64,000 bases of DNA from Opimibacter sp041746735 (GCA_041746735.1 JBGTGP010000024.1:1-64000); one strand, 5' to 3'. Shown: positions 1 to 9,490, counted from the first letter of the stretch. Numbers and translations: made by a program. The notes: generated from the letters alone by a model not told the origin.

Positions 1-3000
1 ATTGGGATCTATATTTTTAAAATCACCGAGGCTGATCATTTTGTGTACATAATCGAGGGCAGCGTCCACGTTCATTGGATAAACGGCGGTCGGTGCATCG
101 CTTTTTTCCCACTCGGCCAATAGTGGAATGTTCCCATGAATATACCTGGGGAGTTCCATCACAAAACCGATGCGGGTACCATCGCCGGAGGTCATCGCCT
201 TCTCATATTTGTCCGCAGACCAGAGCATGTGCCAGAAATAGTGCGCCTCATGGCCCAGGCGGATAAATTCGTTGCGCATGGTGACTACCACATCCAGGAG
301 GTCGGTGGATCGCTGCATGGAGGTAGCTTGGGAGCGGATGCGTTCGAGGGCTGTTTCAATCTGCGCTTCCCGGACCTGGGCCTCTGCTTTTTGCAGATCG
401 AGAAAGCGGATATAGGATTGTTCAAAAACTTTGGCAAAACGAATCAGGATTTCCTTTTCTTCATCGGATGGCAGGTCACCCTGAACAGAAGGAATCATAA
501 TGGCAGAGTTTTTAGCCCATGCCCAGGCAATGCCATGGCTTTCACTCTCTAAAATGGCTTTTTTGTAATCGTCGGGCAGTAGCCGGTAATCGGAATGCTC
601 AAAGGCATGGTTGAAAAAGGCGTTTTTTACCTCAAATGAAAACACTTTCGCAAAGTAACTTTCACCCCTGTTTTTTGATGCCCAGGCTTCATCGTATAAC
701 TCATCTTTGAAATAGGGCAATAAAAAAGCAATAGACGGGTTGGCTGGATCTTCGGCTGCTGTCCAGTGCAACACATCTTTGGAATCCTGAAAATAGGTAC
801 ATATCACAGCTCCCCATGTATCAAGTATAACCCCAGTGTTCTTTAACTCTTCGGCTACTACACGTACTACTTCCTGCAGTTCATCGGTTTTGTGCATGGC
901 TAAGGAACGGGAACGGACTCGCTCCAAAGCCGCTTCAATCTGTGCTTCCCGGGCTTGGGCTTCGGCTTTTTGCAAGTCAAGAAATCGGGTGTAGGTCTGC
1001 TCAAATACTTTTGCAAAGCGTTTGAATATTTCATGAAATTCCGGCGTTGGTTCATAGGTGATAAACATCAGGTATCCTTGACTGAAAAACACCGCATGAA
1101 AAACCTGATGAGTGGGCAATGGAATCCCGGAATTCTCCATATCACTGATCAATTTCTCCACAACCGGCAGAGATTTCATGAAATCGTAGTGCGCTTTTAA
1201 CGCCTCCCCTCCAATCTCTTCGACATAGAGTGATTCACCACTTTCTGCAGCGGCTGAGAATCGAACAAAAACATCTTCATTGGAAGGTGTTTGAAAGGGG
1301 GGCAGGATACGACCGTCTCCGGTACTCACCCATTGGGAGATGCTGTTCTGTTGATGATCCCAAATATTAAACCCGCAACTCCATGGACGTAATCCCAGCT
1401 GTTCTACTTGTTTGAAGATCAATGATGCCGTCTCACTGAGTTCGGTACTTTTTTGCATGGCCATGGTGCGACTTCGCACCCTTTCCAATGCTGCTTCTAT
1501 CTGCGCCTCCCGTGCCTGTGCTTCTGCTCGTTGAAGGTCGAGAAAGCGGGTATAGGTTTGTTCGAATGTTTTGGCGAAACGTTTTAAAATCTGGTTTTCA
1601 TCATCGGTAAATTTTCTGCCGTTGTGATTAATAACGATGATCGAAGTATGCCGAGATACTGCAACTGACCGTGTATAATCACCCGGGACAGAAAGGGTCG
1701 CTTCCTTTTCTTCTTTGCTTAATTCAGACCATGGCGGCAACTTTAATAATTTAGTGAAATAAGCTTTCTTTTCCTTCTGCGAGAAATATTCGATAAAAAA
1801 TCCGGGACCTTTTTTAATACCATGCAAGAGGTTGGTTCCAAAAGGCATGTTGAAATGTGGAATGTGAACTCGTTGCGCAGTATTAGCCGTGCCACCGGAT
1901 CCCCAGGCATACAATTCGGTTTCGATATCACGATTGATTACAATAAAAGAACCGCCGGCGATTGATATATTTAACTTGAGCAATTCCTCATGAACCACAT
2001 GAATTACATCTTGTAGTTCATCCGTTTTATGCATGGCTAATGAACGGGAACGGACCCGCTCCAAAGCCGCCTCTATCTGCGCTTCCCGTGTCTGTGCCTC
2101 TGCTTTTTGCAGGTCGAGGAAGCGGGTGTAGGTTTGGTCGAAGACTTGGGAGAAGCGAATTAGCACTTTGGCATTTTCCTCGTTGGGTATTGTCAGGTCA
2201 ACTGATTCAAAATATCCGTACTTAAAAAAGGTGAATGTAAGACATACGGTTTTGTGGGAGCGGATATCCTGTTTCAGTTCTTCCGGCAATTTAACGAAAT
2301 CAGTTTCTTCCAAAATGAAGGTGTCAAAATCCCATTTTTTCTGCCCTTCCAGATACACCTGAGTTTGAGGGATTTTGTTTTTCCAATCCTCCCAATTTTG
2401 CCTGAAAACCCTATTCTTTTGCCCCATCACCTTATAACTCTGCAATAAATCGGAATTGAGGTTGTCGGCAAACCAATATTCCACGGCGTTTTCTTCTTTC
2501 CGAAAGATGGCTATTGAAATGCCGAAGGTGGAGACGCCAAAAGGTTCGATTTCTTTATACAAAAGCTTGACGAGTTCGGACAGTTCCTCGCTTTTGTGCA
2601 TCGCCATCGTTCGAGAGCGCACCCGTTCGAGGGAGGCTTCGATTTCCAGTTCCCGGTTTTTCCGTTCCAGTTCGATGGTGCGGCGTTTTATAGCTTCCCG
2701 GAGTTCCTGGTTTTCTGCATTGACTTTGTCGAAGCCAATGGTTTCCCCCTCCTCTGTTTTAGAATCAGGAGTGGAGAAATGCTGGTATATAAACCGCCAT
2801 CCGTCCTTATTTTCGTGGAGTATATTTGTAAACCGAAACCTTCCGTAGTAACTATAATCGGCGCCATTGAGAAACCAGGCATCAAAAACATGGGTGATAA
2901 ATACAAGTTCGCCGAACTTTTCCAGGATACGGGTCTCTTTTCTAAGATCACATTTTCCGGCAAGTTGATCGGCTGTTTTTTCGAAGAAATTTGTAGTATC

Positions 3001-3162
3001 CTTTCGTGATAAAAATTCCTCATTGTCGGTAGATCCAATAAAATGATAATCGTCATCAAAATAGGAGTCATAGGTCGCTACGTCACCATTTAGGTAGCTG
3101 TGCAACCAGTTATCATAAACTTGCAGCACTTCCTTTTCTATTTTTTTAGTCAATTGCATCAT
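1..3162 (-). CDS. SnoaL + tandem GAF-like multi-sensor signalling protein (3' part outside window)
   Basis: The frame is open for 1054 codons from the ATG at 3162 to the window edge; the C-terminus lies outside. Residues 1 to about 130 resemble a SnoaL/NTF2-like domain (aromatic-rich, with FIGS and GRFRF stretches). After it come at least five modules of about 190 residues joined by a conserved helical linker of the type FEQTYTRFLDLQKAEAQ followed by LERVRSRTMAMHKS. Linkers lie near 2690-2580, 2160-2020, 1600-1440, 1030-880 and 460-290. This architecture is familiar from Bacteroidota sensor kinases, where the inter-linker modules are GAF-like and a HATPase or output domain usually follows; that output is not visible here. 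The start overlaps the kinase stop by ATGA, so translational coupling is likely. Ligands are unknown. Confidence 0.82.
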   Translation of the reverse strand, partial: MMQLTKKIEKEVLQVYDNWLHSYLNGDVATYDSYFDDDYHFIGSTDNEEFLSRKDTTNFFEKTADQLAGKCDLRKETRILEKFGELVFITHVFDAWFLNGADYSYYGRFRFTNILHENKDGWRFIYQHFSTPDSKTEEGETIGFDKVNAENQELREAIKRRTIELERKNRELEIEASLERVRSRTMAMHKSEELSELVKLLYKEIEPFGVSTFGISIAIFRKEENAVEYWFADNLNSDLLQSYKVMGQKNRVFRQNWEDWKNKIPQTQVYLEGQKKWDFDTFILEETDFVKLPEELKQDIRSHKTVCLTFTFFKYGYFESVDLTIPNEENAKVLIRFSQVFDQTYTRFLDLQKAEAQTREAQIEAALERVRSRSLAMHKTDELQDVIHVVHEELLKLNISIAGGSFIVINRDIETELYAWGSGGTANTAQRVHIPHFNMPFGTNLLHGIKKGPGFFIEYFSQKEKKAYFTKLLKLPPWSELSKEEKEATLSVPGDYTRSVAVSRHTSIIVINHNGRKFTDDENQILKRFAKTFEQTYTRFLDLQRAEAQAREAQIEAALERVRSRTMAMQKSTELSETASLIFKQVEQLGLRPWSCGFNIWDHQQNSISQWVSTGDGRILPPFQTPSNEDVFVRFSAAAESGESLYVEEIGGEALKAHYDFMKSLPVVEKLISDMENSGIPLPTHQVFHAVFFSQGYLMFITYEPTPEFHEIFKRFAKVFEQTYTRFLDLQKAEAQAREAQIEAALERVRSRSLAMHKTDELQEVVRVVAEELKNTGVILDTWGAVICTYFQDSKDVLHWTAAEDPANPSIAFLLPYFKDELYDEAWASKNRGESYFAKVFSFEVKNAFFNHAFEHSDYRLLPDDYKKAILESESHGIAWAWAKNSAIMIPSVQGDLPSDEEKEILIRFAKVFEQSYIRFLDLQKAEAQVREAQIETALERIRSQATSMQRSTDLLDVVVTMRNEFIRLGHEAHYFWHMLWSADKYEKAMTSGDGTRIGFVMELPRYIHGNIPLLAEWEKSDAPTAVYPMNVDAALDYVHKMISLGDFKNIDPN

Positions 3163-4202
3163 TGCTTGTTGATTGGGAGTTCGATGTTAAAAGAGGTGCC
3201 CTTTCCAGTTTGCGTTTCAAAACGAAGGGTTCCTCCGTGTGCTTTTACGATGTCATAACTCAGACTGAGCCCCAGTCCGGTTCCTTCTCCTGTCGGTTTG
3301 GTCGTAAAAAAGGGCTGAAAAATTTTGTCGGTAATGGCTGAAGAAATGCCATCACCATTATCTTGAACCGAAATATGAATTTGATCCCCTGACTTTTTGG
3401 TGCTTACCAAAACGGTCGGTGCATAGTCCGCTGAATTATTTTTCTTTTTTTCACTCACCGCATAGAAAGCATTGTTAATTAAATTCAAAATAACCCGCCC
3501 GATATCCTGTGGCACGATTTCTATGCTGCCAATGGAGTCATCGAAATCAAGTTCCAGTTTTGCGTTAAATGATTTGTCTTTTGCTCTTAAGCCATGAAAA
3601 GCGAGACGCAGATATTCATCGACCAACGCATTGATATCGGTCGCTTCTTTTTCACCTTTGTTCGTCCGGCTGTGCATAAGCATGCCTTTGACGATGCCGT
3701 CGGCTCGTTTTCCGTGGTGGAGGATCTTTTCCAGGTTGCTGATCACATTGCCGGCAATTTCTTTGACTTCTTCCGGGTTACCCATGTCCAATTCTTCGAT
3801 CATTTCTTCCAGCAGTTCTCTGCTCACCTCGCTGAAATTATTGACGAAGTTCAGTGGGTTTTGGATCTCATGGGCGATGCCGGCGGTGAGTTCTCCCAGA
3901 CTGGCCATTTTTTCGGCCTGGATCAATTGGGCTTGTGCAGCTTTGAGTTCTTCCAGGGATTTGCTTAAAGCCTCATTGGTCTGTTCAATGGCGGCCCGCT
4001 TTTGCTCCAATTCTTCGATGGTTTCTTCCAGTAAGATAGCCGTGGTGCGTTTTACTTTTTCCGTGCGGTCCAGTTTGAACTCTGCGATGGTCAAGGCCTT
4101 ATCGGCCTCTTTCACCATTTTTAAAAAAGTGGCCTTGTCCTCTTCTGAAAGGCCAGCGTTTGCCTCTATGAAGTCCAGTATTTTTTGATGCGTAGGGTTC
4201 AT
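3159..4202 (-). CDS. Cytoplasmic sensor histidine kinase
   Basis: This 347-residue protein has no membrane segment. Residues about 45-100 are a charged coiled coil. The H-box GIAHEIQNP puts the phospho-acceptor at His111. The ATP-binding domain shows the N-box around NLINNAFYAV (240-249), DNGDG (281-285), FFTTK (298-302) and GTGLGL (308-313), and ends in GTSFNIELP. All residues needed for autophosphorylation appear present. No sensor or receiver domain is fused to it. It overlaps the FIST gene upstream (ATGA) and the multi-sensor gene downstream (ATGA), so I infer that its input comes from the FIST proteins and that it signals with the downstream protein. Its cognate response regulator is not in the window. 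Confidence 0.93.
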   Translation of the reverse strand: MNPTHQKILDFIEANAGLSEEDKATFLKMVKEADKALTIAEFKLDRTEKVKRTTAILLEETIEELEQKRAAIEQTNEALSKSLEELKAAQAQLIQAEKMASLGELTAGIAHEIQNPLNFVNNFSEVSRELLEEMIEELDMGNPEEVKEIAGNVISNLEKILHHGKRADGIVKGMLMHSRTNKGEKEATDINALVDEYLRLAFHGLRAKDKSFNAKLELDFDDSIGSIEIVPQDIGRVILNLINNAFYAVSEKKKNNSADYAPTVLVSTKKSGDQIHISVQDNGDGISSAITDKIFQPFFTTKPTGEGTGLGLSLSYDIVKAHGGTLRFETQTGKGTSFNIELPINKQ

Positions 4203-5344
4203 GTTTTTTCTTTCAAGGCCACCCAGCAGCAGGTCATATTATGAAATTCATTGCTACCGCCGGTGGCACGTCCATATTCACCATAAGAAAAAAAGCCTGC
4301 CATGGGTACCTTATACACGCTTTGTATTCCTTGTAATTCTTCGGATGTCATAGGGCCAAATGCATCAATACGTCCTATACAGGAAAACATGACAAGCGCC
4401 TCCGCTTCGGGCATTTCTGTTTCCTGAAACTGCTTTGCATTTTCGCTGACTTCAGTCAACACATCAAAATCGGGCAATAATGTGAATCGGAATTTATCTC
4501 CGGGTTTTATACTGCCCGATATGGTAATCCCTTTGGTGTCCATGTTAAAGCCCATAGTAGCGCGAATTATACTGCTACCATCTTCCCTCATCAGCTTTAA
4601 AAAAATGTTCTTCAGGTTAAAATCCCTGAAATCTTCTTCCGTAAGGCTTTCGCCCATATATTTCATAACCAGGTCAGCAGCAGGCTGGCTATCAATTTCG
4701 GTAATCCAGCTTCCTTCGGACTTTGAAATTACCTTTTCGGTGCCCATAGGCTTCATACCCGATGCGGCCCTGCCCTTCACCCAAACTTTATCTTCATTCA
4801 ACACCAACATCAGTATTCCTTTGTTAGTAAGTGTTGCGTTATTGAATACATAGGTTTCTTTGAACATGAGGTCGTCGCCAGCACCACCACCCCAAATCGT
4901 TACTTCTTTTCCTGCTACCTCGCTAATGGATTTTATTATTTTTTCGCCAATCCCTATATCTTGTGGTTTTTCGATACTGTTGCAAAGCAAAAAAGACGGA
5001 CGCTGAAAAATCGTCATGGCATGATTCGTCATAGCCTTAGATACTTCCACAACATCACTATCTGTATAATCATCAATCAAAATGTGGAAGTTGGCCGGGT
5101 TCATATCCATCAAAAGGACAGAAATCGCTTCATGGCTGATGTCGGCACCTGAAATCTCACCACTCGATGTGGCTCCAAAAATCTTAATATTTTTTCTGTC
5201 AAATATGCTCATCATGGAAGCAATGTCTTGCTTTACCGAAATAAAAACGAGAGCAAGTGTTGGTTTAAAACCGTCGGTCATGCTTTCCGTTAAAGCAGCA
5301 CTGATTTCTTCAGGTGATTTCCCCTTGATTGATTTTGCTTTCAT
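4199..5344 (-). CDS. FIST N/C-domain sensor protein (paralogue A)
   Basis: This 381-residue soluble protein starts MKAKSIKGKSPEEI. The N-terminal half (about 10-215) fits FIST_N, with FGATSSGE near residue 56 and a GGGAGDD stretch near 155. The C-terminal half (about 220-375) fits FIST_C, with MFSCIGR, FFSYGEYGR and a final NMTCCWVALKEK. FIST modules are predicted small-ligand sensors that act with kinases and chemoreceptors; the ligand is unknown. It is the last FIST gene before the kinase and overlaps its start by 4 bp, making it the best candidate for a direct partner. A 103-bp gap separates it from the next FIST gene upstream. Confidence 0.9.
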   Translation of the reverse strand: MKAKSIKGKSPEEISAALTESMTDGFKPTLALVFISVKQDIASMMSIFDRKNIKIFGATSSGEISGADISHEAISVLLMDMNPANFHILIDDYTDSDVVEVSKAMTNHAMTIFQRPSFLLCNSIEKPQDIGIGEKIIKSISEVAGKEVTIWGGGAGDDLMFKETYVFNNATLTNKGILMLVLNEDKVWVKGRAASGMKPMGTEKVISKSEGSWITEIDSQPAADLVMKYMGESLTEEDFRDFNLKNIFLKLMREDGSSIIRATMGFNMDTKGITISGSIKPGDKFRFTLLPDFDVLTEVSENAKQFQETEMPEAEALVMFSCIGRIDAFGPMTSEELQGIQSVYKVPMAGFFSYGEYGRATGGSNEFHNMTCCWVALKEKT

Positions 5345-5447
5345 CTGTTAATTTTATAAAGTCTTTGGTGGACAGGTGGAATCTTTGATTAAGAATATTC
5401 ATTAGCGTTGGATACAAGATTTCGCCAGAATATTTTTTATGTCGATT

Positions 5448-6602
5448 TCATTTGACTTGATTTTTTTCTTTCAAAGTGACTACGCAGCAGGTGTTGTTGT
5501 GAAACTCGTGTTTGCCTCCTTTGGATTTTCCATATTCCCCGTAGGTGAAAAATCCGATCATGGGGGCTTGCCAAACCTCTTGTACCCGTTCGATCTCCTC
5601 GCCTGTCATGACACCGAAGGACAAATACCGGCTGACGCAAGAAAACATAATCATGGCATCCGCATCCTGCAGGTCATTTTCCCGAACTTCAGTACACTCC
5701 CCGACTACAGTATCAATCACATCAAAATCAGGGGGCAGGGAAAAACGCACTTTAGAACCCTGTGGAATATGTCCGGCACAGACCAGCGAACGATCCTCGG
5801 TATTCCCCAGCATGGCGGTGCGCATCACAGCGGGTGCGTTTGCCCTTTCCAATTGCAGTGGATAATATGCGCCTAAGCTGAACACCGTATTGTTCATCGG
5901 TTCGTCACTGAGGGTCAACCCGAGGTATTTCATCACGGTGTCTAAGGCGGGTTTGTCGTCAATGGTATAGACGATATTGCCTTTGCTTTTGGTAATTGTT
6001 TTGCTTATGCCGATCGGTTTCCAGCCACAGGTGGCTACCCCTGCAATGTCCACTTTATCATGGTCCACAATCATCGCCAACAGTCCGGTGGTGCTTTGTT
6101 TTCCAAAAGTAAAGACCATAGGCCCGGTGAGTGTTTGGTCATCTCCGGCCATGCCGCCGAATATGGTCGCCTCATCGCCGTAGCCTGCTTCGATACCGGC
6201 GATAATGGCTTCTCCGTCGATATCATTGACCCAGCCGGAAGCAATGATAAAGGCAGGGTTCGCAAAGGTCTCCCTGCCAAGTGTGCCGAGCTTAATTGCC
6301 GTTTCAAAATCACCATTGTCCAGTGTATCCAGGAATGCCAACCTGAAGTAGCCCGGATTCATGTCCAGCAGCATGACAACGATACTGCCTTCCTGGATGT
6401 TACTGCTGATGAATTCGCCGGATGAGGTAGCCCCAAAAACCTGCATCCCATGCTTATGGAGCAAGGCGTTAACCCCGGTGATATCCTGGGTATAAGACAT
6501 GAACACAATGGCCAGCGTCGGTTCATAGCCACCGGACAGACACTGCGCTAAGGCTGATTGAATCTCCGCTGTGGATTTTCCGCTGATTGTTTTTGCTTGC
6601 AT
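5448..6602 (-). CDS. FIST N/C-domain sensor protein (paralogue B)
   Basis: This protein has 384 residues from the ATG at 6602, which gives MQAKTISGKSTAEIQ, matching the conserved N-terminus of its paralogues. An in-frame start at 6821 would add 73 low-complexity residues lying inside the EthD gene on another frame, so it is rejected. The FIST_N hallmarks FGATSSGEF and GGMAGDD, and the FIST_C hallmarks MFSCVSR, FFTYGEYGK and NNTCCVVTLKEK, are all present. It lies 19 bp downstream of the EthD-like gene, which suggests one transcript. It probably binds a small ligand and feeds the kinase at 3159-4202; that link rests on gene order. Confidence 0.9.
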   Translation of the reverse strand: MQAKTISGKSTAEIQSALAQCLSGGYEPTLAIVFMSYTQDITGVNALLHKHGMQVFGATSSGEFISSNIQEGSIVVMLLDMNPGYFRLAFLDTLDNGDFETAIKLGTLGRETFANPAFIIASGWVNDIDGEAIIAGIEAGYGDEATIFGGMAGDDQTLTGPMVFTFGKQSTTGLLAMIVDHDKVDIAGVATCGWKPIGISKTITKSKGNIVYTIDDKPALDTVMKYLGLTLSDEPMNNTVFSLGAYYPLQLERANAPAVMRTAMLGNTEDRSLVCAGHIPQGSKVRFSLPPDFDVIDTVVGECTEVRENDLQDADAMIMFSCVSRYLSFGVMTGEEIERVQEVWQAPMIGFFTYGEYGKSKGGKHEFHNNTCCVVTLKEKNQVK

Positions 6603-6621
6603 GATACTGGAGTTTGAATTA

Positions 6622-6924
6622 TTATTCCACGGTGCCGATGACCACTTTCGCACCCCCGGTCGCAAAGTTGGCAAGGTCTGCTGCCGTGGCCTGTCCTTCG
6701 GGCGAGCCCATCGTTGCCTGCATTTGGGCTGCATCTGCAAAGTACAACTCGGCCATCCGGTAATAGTCTGGCGGGGAGCCATCCGGGGCACCCAGCATTT
6801 TGGTGAGTTCGACCTTGGCAATGCCTTTCATTTTTGCTACGAGCGGCATGTGGTGATCCCGATAGTATTTTTCAAATGCTTCCGGGTCGGTAGGGTGTCC
6901 GTACAGGACGGTTACTTTTTGCAT
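6622..6924 (-). CDS. EthD-domain family protein
   Basis: This 100-residue single-domain protein resembles the EthD family of small dimeric ferredoxin-like proteins. It begins MQKVTVLYGHP, has the typical FEKYYRDHHMPL segment at about residues 18-29, and ends in VVIGTVE. Family members are often annotated as EthD-type reductases or degradation accessory proteins, mostly without proven activity. The conserved His pair (HHMPL) could contact a substrate. It is embedded between two FIST genes with gaps of 24 bp and 19 bp, so it is very likely co-transcribed. An accessory enzyme that makes or removes a ligand for the FIST sensors is speculative. Confidence 0.85.
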   Translation of the reverse strand: MQKVTVLYGHPTDPEAFEKYYRDHHMPLVAKMKGIAKVELTKMLGAPDGSPPDYYRMAELYFADAAQMQATMGSPEGQATAADLANFATGGAKVVIGTVE

Positions 6925-6948
6925 TGCTTATGATTTTTGATTTGAAGA

Positions 6949-8088
6949 TTATTTTTCTTTCAGTGCCACCGTGCAAGTTGTCAGGTTGAGAAGTTCCAGA
7001 TTTCCACCGGTGGCTCTGCCCAGTTCTCCAGAACTGAATATGCCTGCCATGGGTACCTGCCATACTTTCTTTATGCCTTCCAATTCTTCTGACATCAGCG
7101 GCCCCAGGGCGATGATCCTGGCTGCGCAACTGAAAATGACCAGGGCATCTGCTTCGGGCATCCGTTCATTTTTCAATTGTTCCACACCTTTCACCACTTT
7201 GTCCATCACGTCCCAGTCCGGTGGAACGGAAAAGCGGACTTTCGACCCTTGTGGCACCGAACCGTTGGAGTAAAAAGAGCGGTCGGTCCAGTCCACCACG
7301 ATCCCTGACCGCATGATCGGGTCGCCTTTTTCCCGTTGCAGTTGCAGCGGAAAATTGCAGATCAGATCGACCCAAAGTCTGTCATTGTCGGGAGATACAT
7401 TCTCCAATCCCCCGTATTTTGCCGTGATGTCCAATACAGGTATGTCTTCCACGGTATAGATATGGTTGCCCTCACTTTTGGTGACGGTCTTTTCTGTGCC
7501 TATTGCTTTCCAGCCGCAGGTGGCGATGCCCTGCACCTCCACTTTGGATTCATCCAGCGCCAGACAGACTATGCCGCCATTGCTGATTTTCCCATTGGTA
7601 AAAACAAAGGTATCCTTGAAGCCTAAATCATCTCCTGCCAATCCTCCGAAGAGGTTGGTTTCCTGGCCGAAGACCTCTTCGAAGCCATGCAAGATCTCTT
7701 CCCCATCCGTTTCGAAATGGCTGAAACCTATTAAAAAGGCTGGGGTTTTAAAACTGACTCCCACTTTTTCTGCCGTGATACGGGCCACCTCCCGATAGTT
7801 TTTATCAGGGTATTCTTCCAGGTGAATTTGAAAATAATCCGGGTTAAGGTCCATGAGCAGCATCACCCAGGAGCCTGTTTCCGTCTGTTCATCAATGAAC
7901 TCGCCGTTGGTGGTACAGCCAAAGATGGCAATGCCCTCCGCATCCACGACATCGCAGATGCCTTTCAGGTCCTGGCTTATGGAACTGAAAACGACGGCCA
8001 GGGTCGGCATGAAGTTTGCGGAAATGGTTTTGGCCAATGCTGATTTCAGCTCCTCAACAGACTTTCCTTTGATTGATTTTGCCTTCAT
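6949..8088 (-). CDS. FIST N/C-domain sensor protein (paralogue C)
   Basis: This 379-residue protein starts MKAKSIKGKSVEELK. FIST_N is shown by FGCTTNGEF and GGLAGDD, and FIST_C by IFSCAAR, IFSSGELGR and a C-terminal NLTTCTVALKEK. The cysteine pair near the C-terminus seen in paralogues A and B is reduced to TC here. The family is predicted to sense small molecules in the cytoplasm; the divergence at the ligand-proximal ends of the paralogues suggests they do not all bind the same compound (inference). The gene is 15 bp downstream of paralogue D and 24 bp upstream of the EthD-like gene. Confidence 0.9.
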   Translation of the reverse strand: MKAKSIKGKSVEELKSALAKTISANFMPTLAVVFSSISQDLKGICDVVDAEGIAIFGCTTNGEFIDEQTETGSWVMLLMDLNPDYFQIHLEEYPDKNYREVARITAEKVGVSFKTPAFLIGFSHFETDGEEILHGFEEVFGQETNLFGGLAGDDLGFKDTFVFTNGKISNGGIVCLALDESKVEVQGIATCGWKAIGTEKTVTKSEGNHIYTVEDIPVLDITAKYGGLENVSPDNDRLWVDLICNFPLQLQREKGDPIMRSGIVVDWTDRSFYSNGSVPQGSKVRFSVPPDWDVMDKVVKGVEQLKNERMPEADALVIFSCAARIIALGPLMSEELEGIKKVWQVPMAGIFSSGELGRATGGNLELLNLTTCTVALKEK

Positions 8089-8103
8089 GATTATTTCTGA
8101 TTA

Positions 8104-9264
8104 TTATTTTTCTTTAAATGCTACCCAGCTTACTGTTGTTCCCTGAAATTCACAGCGGCCTTCATCCAATTTTCCAAATTCACCCAATGAAAAATAGCCT
8201 ATCATGGGTTTGCCCCAGGTAGATGCCAGCCCTTCTATTTCTGTGGAAATCAAAGGCCCGAAAGTCCCTAATCTTCCTACGCAAGAAAAAACCAACAACA
8301 CATCGGCATCCGGCATCTCCGTTTCTTTACTGATCCTGGTGCTTTCCACCACCTTGTCAATCACATCAAAATCCGGTGGCAGGGAAAAACGGAATTGATC
8401 TCCTTCTTTTACGCCACCTGCAATCATGACGGATTGGTCGGCAGGATTAAAAAACAGCGCAGGTTTCATAATGGCATTTCCTGATGCCCTCTCAAACTGT
8501 AATGGATAGCCAAGGTCTGTTGGAATAAATCCACTTCCTTCAGGATTATCTCTTACTATATCATTCCCTAAGAATCTTTGAATGACATGCATCGCCGGTT
8601 CATGGTCAATGGTGAGCGCCCAAGTGCCTTCACATTTCGTGATTTTTTTGCTTGTCCCTACCGGCTTCCATCCTGAAACAGCCAGGCCGCTCATCGCAAC
8701 CTTGTCCTGATCCAGAATGAGTGCAAGTAATCCTCCCTTACTTGATGCATCATTGGTGAAAAGGATTCCTGTAAAGTCAGCCGGATCACCACTACCGCCA
8801 CCCGCGATCATAATATCCTGGCCTGCCGCATCCGTCAATCCTTTGATGAGCCCATCATAGGAAATTCTGAAATCCAATGGTGAAATGATGAAGCCTGGAT
8901 TCGCAAAAGCATTTTTTCCGGATATGCCTGCATTATACCCGGCTTCGTAGGCAGACGAGCCCTCGTATTCGTTCAATATTATTTTAAAGTGATCCGGTTT
9001 AATATCCAGAAGCATCACAACGATATCACTGACTGTAATTCCCTGATCCGTAAAGTTTTGTGGTGCTGTGACCCCGAAGATTTCAATATCGTGATTCCCA
9101 AAAATAGACCGGATCGGCTCGGCATCTTCCACGTTGCTTACAAGGATGATGGCAAGGGTAGGTTTGAAACCCTGCCCGTCGGGCAGGCGAACATCGGCTA
9201 TGCTTTGTTCCAGAGCCGTTTGAATTTCTTTCGGTGTTCTTCCTTTTATTGATTTTGCTTTCAT
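8104..9264 (-). CDS. FIST N/C-domain sensor protein (paralogue D)
   Basis: This protein has 386 residues from the ATG at 9264, giving MKAKSIKGRTPKEIQ like the other paralogues. An ATG at 9285 would add only MEFKIDS, which the paralogues lack. FIST_N contains FGVTAPQNF where the others have FGATSSGEF, so the SSGE segment is lost. The glycine loop reads GGGSGDP instead of GGxAGDD. FIST_C has VFSCVGR and YFSLGEFGK, and ends GTTVSWVAFKEK with no terminal cysteines. It is the most divergent intact copy, and its ligand pocket is likely altered. A decayed FIST copy lies immediately upstream. Confidence 0.88.
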   Translation of the reverse strand: MKAKSIKGRTPKEIQTALEQSIADVRLPDGQGFKPTLAIILVSNVEDAEPIRSIFGNHDIEIFGVTAPQNFTDQGITVSDIVVMLLDIKPDHFKIILNEYEGSSAYEAGYNAGISGKNAFANPGFIISPLDFRISYDGLIKGLTDAAGQDIMIAGGGSGDPADFTGILFTNDASSKGGLLALILDQDKVAMSGLAVSGWKPVGTSKKITKCEGTWALTIDHEPAMHVIQRFLGNDIVRDNPEGSGFIPTDLGYPLQFERASGNAIMKPALFFNPADQSVMIAGGVKEGDQFRFSLPPDFDVIDKVVESTRISKETEMPDADVLLVFSCVGRLGTFGPLISTEIEGLASTWGKPMIGYFSLGEFGKLDEGRCEFQGTTVSWVAFKEK

Positions 9265-9288
9265 TGAGTCAATCTTAAATTCCAAAAA

Positions 9289-9490
9289 TTATCCTTCTTT
9301 CAGGGCTACCCAACTTCAAGAGATGCCATGACACGTAGCGTTGCCCCCGTTTGTCGTGCCAAATTCTCCGGGATTGAAATCCCCAATCATTGGCATATTC
9401 CACACCGCCTTCAGGACTTTGATCGCTTCATTCTATGAGGGGTTTCAGCGTCATTTACCAACTGATGCTGGAAAAGACCAGCAATGCATT
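9289..9490 (-). pseudogene. Decayed FIST gene remnant
   Basis: Reading the minus strand towards 9289 recovers the end of a FIST protein: ALLVFSS (compare the family motif FSCxxR), then LKPLIE, then after a frame change VWNMPMIGDFNPGEFG and finally SWVALKEG plus a stop. In-frame stops interrupt it at least after FSSISW, around LKPLIE, and just before SWVALKEG. Only about the last 65 residues are recognisable, so the N-terminal domain is gone. It sits between two intact paralogues with the same orientation and phase of gene order, so it is best explained as a dead member of the tandem array. Confidence 0.75.

Noticed and set aside
6603..6821. N-terminal extension of FIST paralogue B
   Set aside because: The extra 73 residues are low-complexity, overlap the EthD-like gene in another frame and are missing in the other FIST proteins.
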